Assembly (NCBI GenBank): GCA_026874595.1 | Contig: CM049317.1 | Coordinates: 1,233,108-1,297,107, forward strand | Length of the DNA: 64,000 nucleotides | From: Sipunculus nudus | Lineage: Eukaryota; Annelida; Sipuncula; Golfingiida; Sipunculidae | Reading direction: 5' to 3' | In this document: positions 1 to 10,579 of the stretch, in pieces | Layout: each line of letters opens with the position of its first letter | Position numbering within the stretch: position 1 is the first letter of the stretch | Position numbers and translations under genes: made by a program | Notes under the pieces: generated by a model | Told to the model about the DNA's origin: nothing | The model's input: the letters and a program-made list of their open reading frames with translations, nothing else | Databases searched by the model: none

Positions 1-187
1 TATACCGACTAGTTTGCAGGTTTCTGCTCCGTCGAAGCATTTAAGGTACTAAGCACAAACACGCTTCAGTGAACAACCAGGTGCTCAATGTACAACCCCT
101 CCGGTCATACCGTTCTGAAGAGTGCCCTACAACGGTACTAAACTAATTAATCAACACGATGCTTACAATCGTTTGATTCCTTATAAA

Positions 188-189
<2 letters not shown>

Positions 190-233
<44 letters not shown>
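190..233. repeat. (AT)n microsatellite
   Basis: An uninterrupted run of about 22 TA/AT dinucleotides. The surrounding sequence (1-824) is AT-rich. The only open frame there, a 78-codon one at 278-514, matches no family I recognise and has no flanking splice or promoter signal I would trust, so I leave this interval unassigned. Confidence 0.95.
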
Positions 234-235
<2 letters not shown>

Positions 236-824
236 TAATTCGATATATGATACATCAAACAACTTTCACGATGCTTTATGTTTTTGTACATTTGTGCGAT
301 TCAGATTCGATCAATGATTAAAGCAGTCAAACCGGATGAGCACAAGGCCTTTGAAGGATTGATTGACGTGAATAGGTATACTTACCATTGTTCAGGACAT
401 GTCAGGAAAAAGAGCGGGTGTCCTTTTACCGGGGGTATAACGATTAAAGCCGAGCATGTTGAAGGCACAGACGTTGACAATAAAGCCCGTTTATTGTCTC
501 AATTGAAACTGTGAAAGTTAAAACTGATCAGTTAGCCTTTTATATCTATGTTGGCATTAGATGAATGCAGACAGGCCATGAAAATAATCAATTATCTGTA
601 AATAAAGTCCATCTCAACTAAAAGGATATGACCTACTTGGAAACGGATTTAATATCTTGACATTTGTTCATAGTTGTTCGTGGTTTTGGACTGTAAGTTC
701 AAAACTGGTCGCATTATTGACCAAACCAGACGAGGGTGTGAGACGCAAATGCTGTTTTTATATTAGGGGTGAGTAAACTATGTACAACTCACTGCTTACG
801 TAGTGAGTATACACTTAAGTCTTT

Positions 825-3551
825 TCAGCTCTCCCTGGCTTGAACCATTGGTTTCAGCAGCAGGTTTGTCACAGGGTCAGCTCTCCTTCGCTTTAACCAT
901 TGGTTTCAGCACCAGGTTTGTCACTAGGTCAGCTCTCCTTCGCTTTAACAATTGGTTTCAGCACCAGGTTTGTCACAGGGTCAGCTCTCCTTCGCTTTAA
1001 CCATTGGTTTCAGCTCCAGGTTTGTCACAGTTTCACCTCTCCTTCGCTTTAACCATTGGTTTCAGCACCAGGGTTGTCACAAGGTCAGCTCTCCTTCCCT
1101 TTAACCATTGGTTTCAGCTCCAGGTTTGTCACAGGGTCAGCCCTCCTTCGCTTTAACCATTGGTTTCAGCACCAGGTTTGTCACAGTGTCACCTCACCTT
1201 CGCTTTAACCATTGGTTTCAGCACCAGGTTTGTCACAGGGTCAGCTCTCCTTCGCTTTAACAATTGGTTTTAGCACCAGGTTTGTCACAGGGTCAGCTCT
1301 CTTTCGCTTTAACCTTTGGTTTCAGCACCAGATTTGTAACAAGGTCAGCTCTCCTTCGCTTTAACCTTTGGTTTCAGTACCAGGTTTGTCTGAGGGTCAA
1401 CTATCCTTTGATTAACCATTGGTTTCAACACCAGGTTTGCCACAGAGTCAGCTCTCCTTCGCTTTAACCATTGGTTTTAGCACCATATTTGCCACAGGGT
1501 CAGCTCTCCTTCGTTATAACCATTGGTTTAGCACCAGGTTTGTCACAGGGTCAGCTCTCTTTCTCTTTAACCTTTGGTTTCAGCTCCAGGTTTGTCACAG
1601 GGTCATCTCTCTTTCCCTTTCACCATTGGCTTCAGCACCAGGTTTGTCACAGGGTCAGCTCTCCTTCCCTTTAACCATTGGTTTCAGCACCAGGTTTGTC
1701 ACAGGGTCAACCCTCCCTTGCTTTAACCATTGGTTTCACCACCATGTTTGTCACAGGGTCAACTCTCCTTCGCTTTAACCTTTGGTTTGAGCACCAGGTT
1801 TGTCACAAGGTCAACTCTCCTTCGCATTAAAACATTGGTTTCAGCACAAAGTTTGTCACAGGGTCAACTCTCCTCAGCTTTAACCATTGGTTTCAACACC
1901 AGGTTTGTCACAGGGTCAGCTCTCCTTCGCTTTAACCATTAGCTTTTGCTGCAGGTTTGCCACAGGGTCAGCTCTCCTTCGTTATAACCATTGGTTTTAG
2001 CACCAGGTTTGTCACAGGGTCAGCTCCCCTTCGCTTTATCCATTGGTTTTAGCAACAGGTTTGTCACAGGTTCAGCTCACCTTCGCTTAAACCATTGGTT
2101 TCAGCACCAGGCTTGTCACAGGGTCAGCTCTCCTTCGCTTTAACAATTGGTTTCAGCACCAGGTTTGTCACAGGGTCAGCTCTCTTTGCTTTAACCATTG
2201 GTTTCAGCACCAGGCTTGTCACAGGGTCAGCTCTCCTTCGCTTTAAGCTTTGCTTTAAGCACCAGGTTGGCACAAGATCAGCTCTCCTTTGCATTATAAC
2301 ATTGGTTTGAGCACCAGGTTTGTCACAGGGTCATCTCTCCTTCTCTTTAACCATTGGTTTCAGCACCAGGTTTGTCACAGGGTCAGCTCTCCTTCGCTTT
2401 AACCATTAGTTTCAGCACCAGGTTTGTCAACGGGTCAGTTCTCTTTCGCTTTAACCATTGGTTTCAGCACCAGGTTTGTCACAAGGTCAGTTCTCCTTTG
2501 CTTTAGCCATTGGTTTCAGCACCAGGTTTGTCACAGGGTCAGCTCTGCTTCGCTTTAATCATTGGTTTCAGCACCAGGTTTGTCACAGGGTCAGCTCACC
2601 TTCCCTTTAACCTTTGGTTTGAACACCAGGTTTGTCACAGTGTCACCACTCCTTCGCTTTAACCATTGGTTTCAGCACCAGGTTTGTCACAGGGTCAGCT
2701 CTCCTTCGCTTTATCCATTGGTTTCAGCACCAGGTTTGTCACAGGGTCAGTTCTCCTTCGCTTTAACCTTTGGTTGGAGCACCAGGTTTGCCACAGGGTC
2801 AGCTCTCCTTCGCTTTAACATGGTTTGAGCACCAGGTTTGTCACAAGGTCAGCTCTGCTTCGCTTTAACCTTTGGTTTCAACACCAGGTTTGTCACATGG
2901 TCAGCTCTCCGTCGCTTCAACCATTGGTTTCAGCACCAGGGTTGTGACAAGGTCAGCTCTCCTTCGCTTTAACCATTGCTTATAGCACCAGGTCTGTCAC
3001 AGGGTCAGCTCTCCTTCGCTTTAACCATTGGTTTCAGCACCAGGTTTGTCAGATTGTCATCTCTCTTTCCCTTTCACCATTGGCTTCAGCACCAGGTTTA
3101 CCACAAGGTCAGCTCTCCTTCGCTTTAACCATTGGTTTGAGAACCAGATTTGCACCAGGGTCAGCTCTACTTGGCTTTAACCATTGATTTTAGCACCAGG
3201 GTTGTCACAGGGTCAGCTCTCCTTCCCTTTAACCATTGGTTTCAGCACCAGGTTTGTCACAGGGTCAGATCTACTTCGCTTAACCATAGCTTATAGCACC
3301 AGGTTTGTCACAGGGTCAGCTCTCCTTCGCTTTAACCATTGGTTTCAGCCCCAGGTTTGTCACAGAGTCAGCTCTCCTTCCCTTTAACCGTTGGTTTCAG
3401 CACCAGGTTTGTCACAGGGTCAGCTCTCCTTCGCTTTAACCATTGCTTAAAGCACAGGTCTGTCACATGGTCAGCTCCCCTGCGATTTAGCCATTGGTTT
3501 GAGCACCAGGTTTGTCACAGGGTCAGCTCTCCTTCGCTTTAACCATTGGTA
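825..3551. repeat. 52-bp tandem repeat array (about 52 copies)
   Basis: The unit runs from CCATTGGTTTCAGCACCAGG through TTTGTCACAGGGTCAGCTCT to CCTTCGCTTTAA. Unit starts at 845, 897 and 949 give a period of 52. Copies differ by scattered substitutions, for example GGGTCA/AGGTCA, TTTCAG/TTTTAG and CCTTCGC/CCTTCCC, plus a few small indels. Because 52 is not a multiple of 3, the reading frame rotates every unit. The many 60-120 codon open frames across the array are therefore by-products of repetition. The last recognisable unit ends near 3551, where the sequence becomes unique. Each unit holds a pyrimidine-rich stretch followed by TTTCAG and then CAGGTTTGT, which resemble a splice acceptor and donor 6 nt apart. 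Whether that matters is inference. Confidence 0.95.
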
Positions 3552-5877
3552 ACTTCAGCTGTGAAAGACATTGACTCTTAGTCAAGATATAATCGCGTGA
3601 GGGCTAATTGCTAAGTACTATGTCTTGAGAGTTATACCAATACTCCAATTAGGGACTGTTGTAGGTCGAAGCTCCGTGTATCTATAAGTAGACTGATTGT
3701 TCTGTGAACACAGCATGAAAAACAAAACGGTTAGTCAATCAGAGCAACATTCTGATGTCACGTGTGTAATGTGATCAGGAGAAGTCTAAATAAGGGTCTA
3801 CTAAGTGCTTAATTGACTTGCTGGTTGTTTTTGTGATTATTATTGAATTTTTATGGTTATCAGTGTGTTATATGTATGGAGGGCCTCTCAAGATAAACAT
3901 AAGTGTATGTTTTCTTTACTTTATTGATTTGTTTTTTGTTTACTCTTGCCTTATCTATATTTTGGAGTGTATGTATGCATGAGTTTCAGTCAGTTGGTTT
4001 GACAACTAAAAGAATCTGGTCATTCACATCTCTAGTGGTAAGACACAGAGATCAAGGAGGCCCCTCGGAACTAGATCAGGGGCTTTTTTTTTTTTATTAT
4101 CTTGTGACATCTTTAAAGTTATTTTAAGGTGAAACAACCTTTTACTTGCTTTATTATTGACAATCAAGACCAACAGCGCGTTCAGCAGTAAGCACACTGT
4201 CTGTCAGCCAATTATTAACCCCACTCTTACATTCCACTTTTTGAATATCTAACATATTGAAGGAAAACATTTCCGTTGCCAGTCTACCATGGACATTAAA
4301 CACATGATCATATTTAAGACCTTCCCTTTTTGAGATCTATTATTATATCAATTATTTTTTTATTCGAACATACGGGGTTTCCCGACGTGGATAAGAAACT
4401 CCATGACGCCACAGGACTGGTTATTTGGAATGACATCACCAGGCGGTATCCCATGGTTACACTACTTATAAACAATTATGCATGTCTGACATATTTAATC
4501 AATTTTCTGTTGCTATCTTGAATTTAGCGCTGCAGCCTATGATTTTACTTAATGATGGCTCCTGGGCCTTGTTTGGGGGGGGGGGGGGGGATGCCCCATC
4601 ACTCTTTAAGGGCGACAACGGTTCTCATATTTTAGAGAAATAAAATGAAAATTTATCAAATATCTGTCGGTCAGATTGTCAGTTGCATATCATATATAAA
4701 AAAAATCATGATTTATCAATTTTGTCAATTCTACTGATTACAATGTTTAAATCAAATGTAATAAAATTATAATACAGCGCTGAAGATTAAGCAAAATATC
4801 TTGTGCTGTGAGACTTAAAAACTTAGAAGGGCAATTAAAATCATCACCTGTGCAAATAATGCTTTCTTCCTCGGAAGGAAATATATAATCCCTTCTTCAG
4901 TAATGAGATAAAAAGCAGTTCTCGCAATATTAAAAAAAATGACTGGAATGCTTCCTCCAGTTAGCAGTGAAATACTCCTATTATATCGTATATGTAAAAC
5001 AAAATTACGTAGCTGCTGAACATGACCGTAATGGGACACGTTAAAGGACAATTACTCAAATTATCTTTTGAGCACTTGCTACTTTCTGCATTATTAGCGC
5101 CGCCGTGTGTCGGCATGCCTTCGAGTCATGTTAAAATGTCTGAAAACCACATAGCTGTACCCATGACAAATGTGTAAATTAGTTGAGACATCATGACAAA
5201 CCGATGGCCAGGGGCAGAAATGGGGACATCCGATAAGCTAGAGCCTTCAGTTAATGCAGCAAATATGGCTTTGTTGGTCATCAAGCAAAACGGTACCATC
5301 AGAAAACTTTCACCATGAAATCATTGGCAACAGTGAAAATTATTGTGGGACCTCATCCATAGATAAAGAATCTGCTCATCTAAAAAAGGAACTAGATTAT
5401 TTAATATCTAGTGTTTAAGTGTGACCGGGAGATGTGCACAATAAAGTGTTCTTGGTCCCTACAGTGCTGCTGCATATTAATCGCGAAACATAACCTTCAG
5501 ATATTATTTAATGAGCTTGGCATTGTTCTCTTAATGTGACAGAACAAATTAAATGCTCACAGTGAATACGGTTCATGGCTGCCTCAATCCCGCCAACTTC
5601 AACAGACCTGACCGAATATTGAGAGTATTATCTTGTATGTTTTGTTTCTTTGTCTAGAGGTAAGACACAATAACAAAGTGTCAGTTAGAGATCGGTCTTA
5701 GAAACATCCATCGCGTGATGAGAGACTGAATAGATCTATAAAATGGCTGATTTTCAAAAGCTACAATCTGGATACAATATTAGTCCTAGGACACGCATTC
5801 GCCACTGATATTTATTTTTTTACTGAACTCAACCTTATTCCAAAGTTCGTACCCTCTTAAGCCGATTCATTGTTAAA
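3552..5877. other. Unassigned single-copy DNA
   Basis: AT-rich sequence. The short open frames at 3903-4127 (+), 4330-4521 (+) and 4815-5051 (-) have no recognisable domain. A poly-G run of 16 bases lies at 4575-4590. I see no exon that I can defend. Confidence 0.5.
4575..4590 (+). repeat. Poly-G tract (16 G)
   Basis: A homopolymer of 16 G on the + strand. Such tracts are prone to length error in assemblies and can form G-quadruplex. No function is inferred. Confidence 0.9.
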
Positions 5878-6022
5878 ATTGCTATTCATCACTCATAAAA
5901 CTGCAACTCATCAATCATAATACTGCTACTCATAGCATCTAACACTGCTACATGTCGCTGATGACACTGCTACTCATCAGCCATAAAACTGCTACTCATT
6001 ATTCATTACACTGCTACCCATC
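5878..6022. repeat. Short degenerate minisatellite, CTGCTACTCAT units
   Basis: Roughly six diverged copies of a unit of about 24 bp built on ACTGCTACTCATCA followed by an ATAAA-like stretch. Spacing and sequence vary between copies. There is no sign of coding. Confidence 0.7.
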
Positions 6023-7585
6023 ATCCGACAAGAGAAGACTGTCGTTTTGGTGACATCAAGAAATCGTTCCAAGACAGATCAGTGTTTTTTTTTTGCAACT
6101 GCCTTCATAGTGTACTTGATAGATGAACGGTTCAACAGGTACTGTGTGCCCGTCACCTGCTTCATCTTGATACAGGTTCATTTTGGGTGATCCCTTTTTC
6201 CATTGTAAACATCAAGTCTCATCTTTGATTTTCAATGTCGGCTCTCAATCTTCGTGAATTTTCAGAAGCATGAGTTCTTTTTTTTTGTGACCTTTCTCGG
6301 AGGCTATGTTTAATTAAATATTAAAAAAATATAACCTTATTTTATATTTTTGTTAACTGGGATATAGTGAGTATAACAAATAATCCGTGAAGCTGACGTG
6401 CTCAACAGTTGAAAGGCGATATCTGTTAACACGCAGGCGTCCTGCAAACGTTAACATGACAGTCAGCGCCAGAGCTAATGGTGATATTAGGTTAAAGCTA
6501 ATGGATCTTATTGTGTTTTTACGTGGAAATGCAAGCCAAATTATTTACGATTCATTTTCAGCATTTTCAAAGAGAGCTTGCCGTGAATTATAACGTAAGT
6601 AGATACCGTTTTGAGGTCCGTCGAACGCCAAGGTTATCAATTCTAATGGGATTAAAGGATAGCATTTGTAAAGAATGGAGAGGTATGATATAAGGAGCAA
6701 ATATTTTTACCGTTCATACAACTGATCCGTTTTCTCGCTAATTAAGGAACAGGAAATGTGTACACCTTTTCACTTAATACGTGTGTGTATGGAGGGGGGG
6801 GGGGGGGGTGGGGGGTGGGGGGTGGTGATAACCAGAAGCTAAGAACTAGTTTTATACATCTAAATCAGTATTGTGGTTGCCTGTTGTACCGACCTCGTAC
6901 TTTTTTCTTCTGTTTACTAGCTCGCTTATTGCTGAAGCTCTAAGATTCATAGATTCATAACACGAGCAGAATATGACCATATAAATAAATACCTAACATA
7001 GAATCTGTAATCTGTATGGAAGTGCTGCTATGAACAGGTGCATAATTCTTGAAAGAAAAGATCCGTAATCGCAGGCAGAGGGAACATTACAGGTTCACAC
7101 CGGCTAAAAATAATTAAATTGAGAGGTCTTTATAAATTACATGTAAGACCCAGCGTAGATAACTTCCCTCCCCCCTTCAAAAAATGATAACTTTATAGGG
7201 TATTGGGTTTGATAGTATATGTTTATGTTTTGAGGTTATATCAAGGAGTGGATATCGAGCAATGGATTGAAATCGATTTTGATGGACAGATCTGGATGAA
7301 GATTTGTTTATATTTTGCATATTGATGCATGATTAATTTTCCGCATTTTCACACAAGTTGAAATACTTTTTTATCCTCAACAGACGAATGTTTTTTAGAA
7401 ATAAAATAAATTTCCTGCTAGGTAACTTTATGTTACAGTAAATCAGGTATTGACACCTATAAACACGTAGATTCTCGTGAACAGGTTACCTGTGTTCGCT
7501 GTTTAAGGGGGTTTCCTGACTACAAGAAGAGGGTGTAAACTGGTGGACTGACGGTGGATTAAACATCGCTGAAGTAGCTACAACA
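6023..7585. other. Unassigned DNA upstream of the lectin gene
   Basis: The interval contains a G-rich low-complexity run at 6791-6826 (several runs of 5 to 16 G broken by single T) and short open frames near 6387-6693 with no recognisable domain. It may include the promoter of the downstream C-type lectin gene, but no TATA box or initiator can be singled out. Confidence 0.4.
6791..6826 (+). repeat. G-rich low-complexity tract
   Basis: About 31 of 36 bases are G, in runs separated by single A or T. The + strand has the GGG-N-GGG pattern capable of G-quadruplex formation. It is shown as a low-complexity feature only. Confidence 0.85.
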
Positions 7586-7607
7586 ATGCCTCTGCCATGG
7601 TTATCAG
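7586..7607 (+). CDS. Tentative first coding exon of the C-type lectin gene
   Basis: ATG at 7586 opens the short peptide MPLPWLS. The exon ends at G7607 before a strong donor, CAG|GTAAAT. It ends in phase 1, which is the phase required by the CTLD exon beginning at 9279, so joining the two reads MPLPWLSG-SCTLGY without a break. ATG 7586 is the first Met after an in-frame TGA at 7517. Against this call, the peptide is not a signal peptide, which secreted lectins normally have. A separate phase 1-1 exon encoding one may therefore lie in the 1.7-kb gap, or this ATG may be coincidental. Only a transcript would settle it. Confidence 0.3.
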
Positions 7608-7883
7608 GTAAATATCCTTTTCTGTAAGCTCGATATATCCCAACGAATAGGTGGTCTTCTCAGACCAGGTGTATAGTGCTTCAGCTGAGTAAAGGCCGGT
7701 GTTGGGGTATTTTTGTTACGAGGATCGGTTCTTTCCTTGTGTATTCTCAGGTAAATTCATATATTTAACTAATAAAAATGTGCACATGAAGAGCCCGAGC
7801 GTAAAATGACGAGGCCTCATGAAGACATTTTCTATTTTATAGTACCGGCGAAACTGGATGGTTAGACAGTATTTCATTTAACC

Positions 7884-7985
7884 AGAGACATCGGATGCAT
7901 AGTATTTTAAAGTATTAGAGACATTGTATGCTTAGTATTTTATAGTACTAGAGTTATCGTATGTTAAGTTTTTTTTATAGTGCCA
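7884..7985. repeat. 33-bp tandem repeat, 3 copies, in lectin intron
   Basis: AGAGACAT-like unit starts at 7884, 7917 and 7950, each followed by a GTAT(G)..AGTATTTTA-like core. The third copy is more diverged, and a partial fourth start appears at 7985. It lies between the tentative first exon and the first CTLD exon. Confidence 0.7.
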
Positions 7986-9278
7986 GAGACAACGTCCAAA
8001 ACTTATTTGTCTTCTTATTACAACATGTGCCAGTTGTTTATACGATTGGCCTAATCAAAGATTTTACTTAGCACACGAGAAAAAAAGCAAATTCTATTGG
8101 CTGAATTTTGGTATCTAGTGAAAAAAACTCCACTTCACCTGTAGAGGCTGAGTTCCCCGGATGATTCCTGCTCTCATATTCTGTTTACAAAACGAAAAGA
8201 GTATGTGGCTTCGATTCAAAACATACTGAAATGTATGTTATTAAATTTTAACTTTGTAGTATGGATTCTCCTTGGCGGGATGCGCTGTGTATACATAAAC
8301 AGCACGCGTATACAGAGCTCGGGTAGCACTCATAAAGCACTACATAAGCCTGCATGTCTTGGATTTGGTCAGCACGGTCCCCTGGGAGAGGAGACACTTC
8401 GAGATGTACAAACCGTACTGCGCATGACCATTCGTATGAGTGCTAAGCCACCGAGGATCCCGTATGGTAAGGGCTGCACAAAACGTGTTGTACATTAATC
8501 TCCTCGTGCTGGAGCTCTCCGGGTCTGTCTGAGCCTCCCACGTCTCTAACATTTTCAAAACAAATTTTTTATTTAACTTTCCTAAGAATTTATATAATTT
8601 CTGGCTCACGCTGAATACATACTACATAAATGTTGGCAGTTCTTGTTAGAATTGGTCCTATCTACGTATGTCAGAGCTGACCTATACAAAAACACCTTTG
8701 GCTAACTGATTGTACATTAATTTATTCATGTTTTACTATTTCTCGGTGAAAGTAAATATAATTGCCGTCTCCCTAAGTGGCTTTACATCATGTGCATAAA
8801 TAAATTTGATTGCATGAATTCCCGTCACTCTTGTTGCATTCATTATCTGTGAGCAGTATTTTGAAGACACCAAAAAAGGTCTTTTAGATATTCTCGATCA
8901 TTTAAAACAGCGAATGGTTTGCCATGATTAGATCGAATCTAGGTTGAGATTTCTTCCGACAGATGGCAGCGTTACTTAATGGCAAGGGTCAGCAAATGTT
9001 AAAATTTCTTTTTTTTTTTTTTAAATTTGTCATTTTGCTTTGCAGAACATGAGGACGCTATGCAGGTCCATAACCTTTCAATTAACTATTCAATATGTAG
9101 GGGGCCTACATATTAAAGGAGTGTGAATTGTTGTGGCCAAATATTAGATTTACTTTAAAAGCACGTAAACCCGGATCCATTATGGTTAAATTTAGGAATT
9201 TCATCTTTTAGACATCAGAGGTCGCGTATGTGCGTTATAAAATGATTATGTTCTGAGTCTGGGTTGTATTTTCCTCAG

Positions 9279-9473
9279 GATCTTGCACTCTAGGATACAA
9301 GTTCCTGTTTGACGGGACACAACATGGCGGACAGAGATCCTGCTATCTGCTGCTGAATCGGAGCTCAGGTTGGCAATCTGCCGAACGGGAGTGTCAGGCT
9401 AACAAGGGAAACCTGGTCAGTGTGGAGACCAAGGAAGAACTGGAACACATCAAAGCTTCCTTTCTGAAATCAG
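9279..9473 (+). CDS. C-type lectin domain, N-terminal exon
   Basis: The exon follows a TTTTCCTCAG acceptor and ends at CAG|GTGTGT. It is 195 bp, phase 1 to phase 1. The translation has the first half of a long-form C-type lectin-like domain: the early cysteine in SCTLGYKF, the second in QRSCYLL, the WQSAERECQANKGNLVSVET segment (W..A...C....G.LV.VE, the alpha-1 helix and following strand) and the EELEHIKASF helix. In this family the fold serves carbohydrate or protein recognition, usually outside the cell. In molluscs small single-domain proteins of this kind include perlucin-like shell-matrix proteins and haemolymph lectins. The continuation is the exon at 10150. Recognition of the domain is firm. 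The ligand cannot be inferred. Confidence 0.88.
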
Positions 9474-10149
9474 GTGTGTTGAACACATAAGAATTCTTTT
9501 ACCATTACTAAGTGAAACAAATATTTAGCATATTTACCGACCTATACCAGTTTTGATGAATAATCCTGTATTCCAGTCACCCGTTTTATCATTCTACAAA
9601 AGAAAATGTTGGTAAAACAATAATATGTTGATTATACCATAATGGTTTATTAAAATGCTGACTGTCACGTGACTATATATCACCTTTTCACGGCGCTAGG
9701 GTATATTTTAAGGAAATAAAAAAAAAATGTAAACAATCGCGTCCCCGTCAGCCTATTGTGAAGGCTTAAGGACCCAACTAAATGACGTTTAATTTTAAGA
9801 TTATGTCATTATCGTTTGATCTCTAGTTTATGAATATTAAGAATGAAATGTGAGCGCAAATATGACAAAATATGTATAATTATAATAGAAATATAACAGA
9901 AGGTTTTCAAACTTAATAAATATATAATGTACAGCCGTGATAAAAATAATCAATTATATTCAATTATTTACTCATCCACATAAAATTATTTTTTTTCTTT
10001 CAATTTGAACAAAACATTAGATTTCAGAAATGCACAAATCCAGAATTACAATTACATTTACCACTACATAAACATGGGTGAACTGCACGTTTAAATATAC
10101 CGTGCCTGGCGCGATACTTCATTGTCCCTACAGTTCCGCATAATTTCAG

Positions 10150-10394
10150 ATGCTGACCCACTCCGCTCCTTTTGGACCAGTGGGCGTCACATTGGGAGGA
10201 ACAGATGGGTCTGGAGAGCGACAGGGAAAATGGTGGGATACGTGAACTGGGCCATTGTCCAGCCGACCCTGGTGACGGACACGAACGGGGCCATCTCCCT
10301 GCACAGGAAGACCTTCCAATGGTACAAGGCCTGGACCAACATTCCTTGTACAGGCATCTGTGAGAAACCAAACAAGTTAAGTTGTCCTGAATAA
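10150..10394 (+). CDS. C-type lectin domain, C-terminal exon and stop
   Basis: The acceptor TTTCAG at 10144-10149 puts this exon in frame with G9473 (GAT codon). It reads ADPLRSFWTSGR, then RWVWRATGK, GYVNWAIVQPT, WTNIPCTGICEKP, and stops at TAA 10392-10394. The FW.SG, WVW, NW and CTGICE blocks are the second half of a CTLD. The usual calcium-site motifs are degraded: QPT replaces EPN/QPD and WTN replaces WND. A classical Ca-dependent sugar site is therefore unlikely. The Cys of ICE is present to pair with the one in EREC. The Cys in IPC has no visible partner, because the expected position reads NGAISL. An alternative acceptor at 10133 would pair with a donor after 9475 and add FRIIS. The whole predicted product is about 153 residues if the tentative first exon is right. 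Confidence 0.85.
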
Positions 10395-10395
10395 A
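10390..10395 (+). promoter_or_regulatory. AATAAA overlapping the lectin stop codon
   Basis: The hexamer AATAAA spans the TAA stop of the lectin gene. It could be a polyadenylation signal giving a very short 3' UTR, or chance. The next exact AATAAA downstream that I noticed is near 11162. Confidence 0.3.
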
Positions 10396-10499
10396 AAGTG
10401 GAGAAACAACGTTTTCCCAGGATTTGATCTCCGTTTGTTCTGTTGTACCATTTGCTTTGTAGGTGTGTCCTGCATTTCATTTGGTACTTTGGAATTTAA

Positions 10500-10579
10500 G
10501 CTCAACGTTACAAAATTATCTACAAGATGAATATAAATAGCTCAATGTCACAGAATTATCTACAAGATGAATATACTAA
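10500..10579. repeat. 40-bp tandem duplication downstream of the lectin gene
   Basis: Two copies start with GCTCAA at 10500 and 10540 and share the core AATTATCTACAAGATGAATA. They are about 85% identical. The position is just 3' of the lectin stop, so the repeat may lie in the 3' UTR. Confidence 0.8.

Noticed and set aside
825-3551. Series of 60-119 codon open frames with FSTRFVTGSALLRF-like repeats
   Set aside because: The frame rotates with the 52-bp unit, neighbouring frames are equally open, and there is no start, splice or domain context.
8235-8288. Signal-peptide-like stretch MLLNFNFVVWILLGGMRC as the missing lectin leader exon
   Set aside because: No donor in the required phase follows. 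The phase 1 donor would create a TGA with the CTLD exon.
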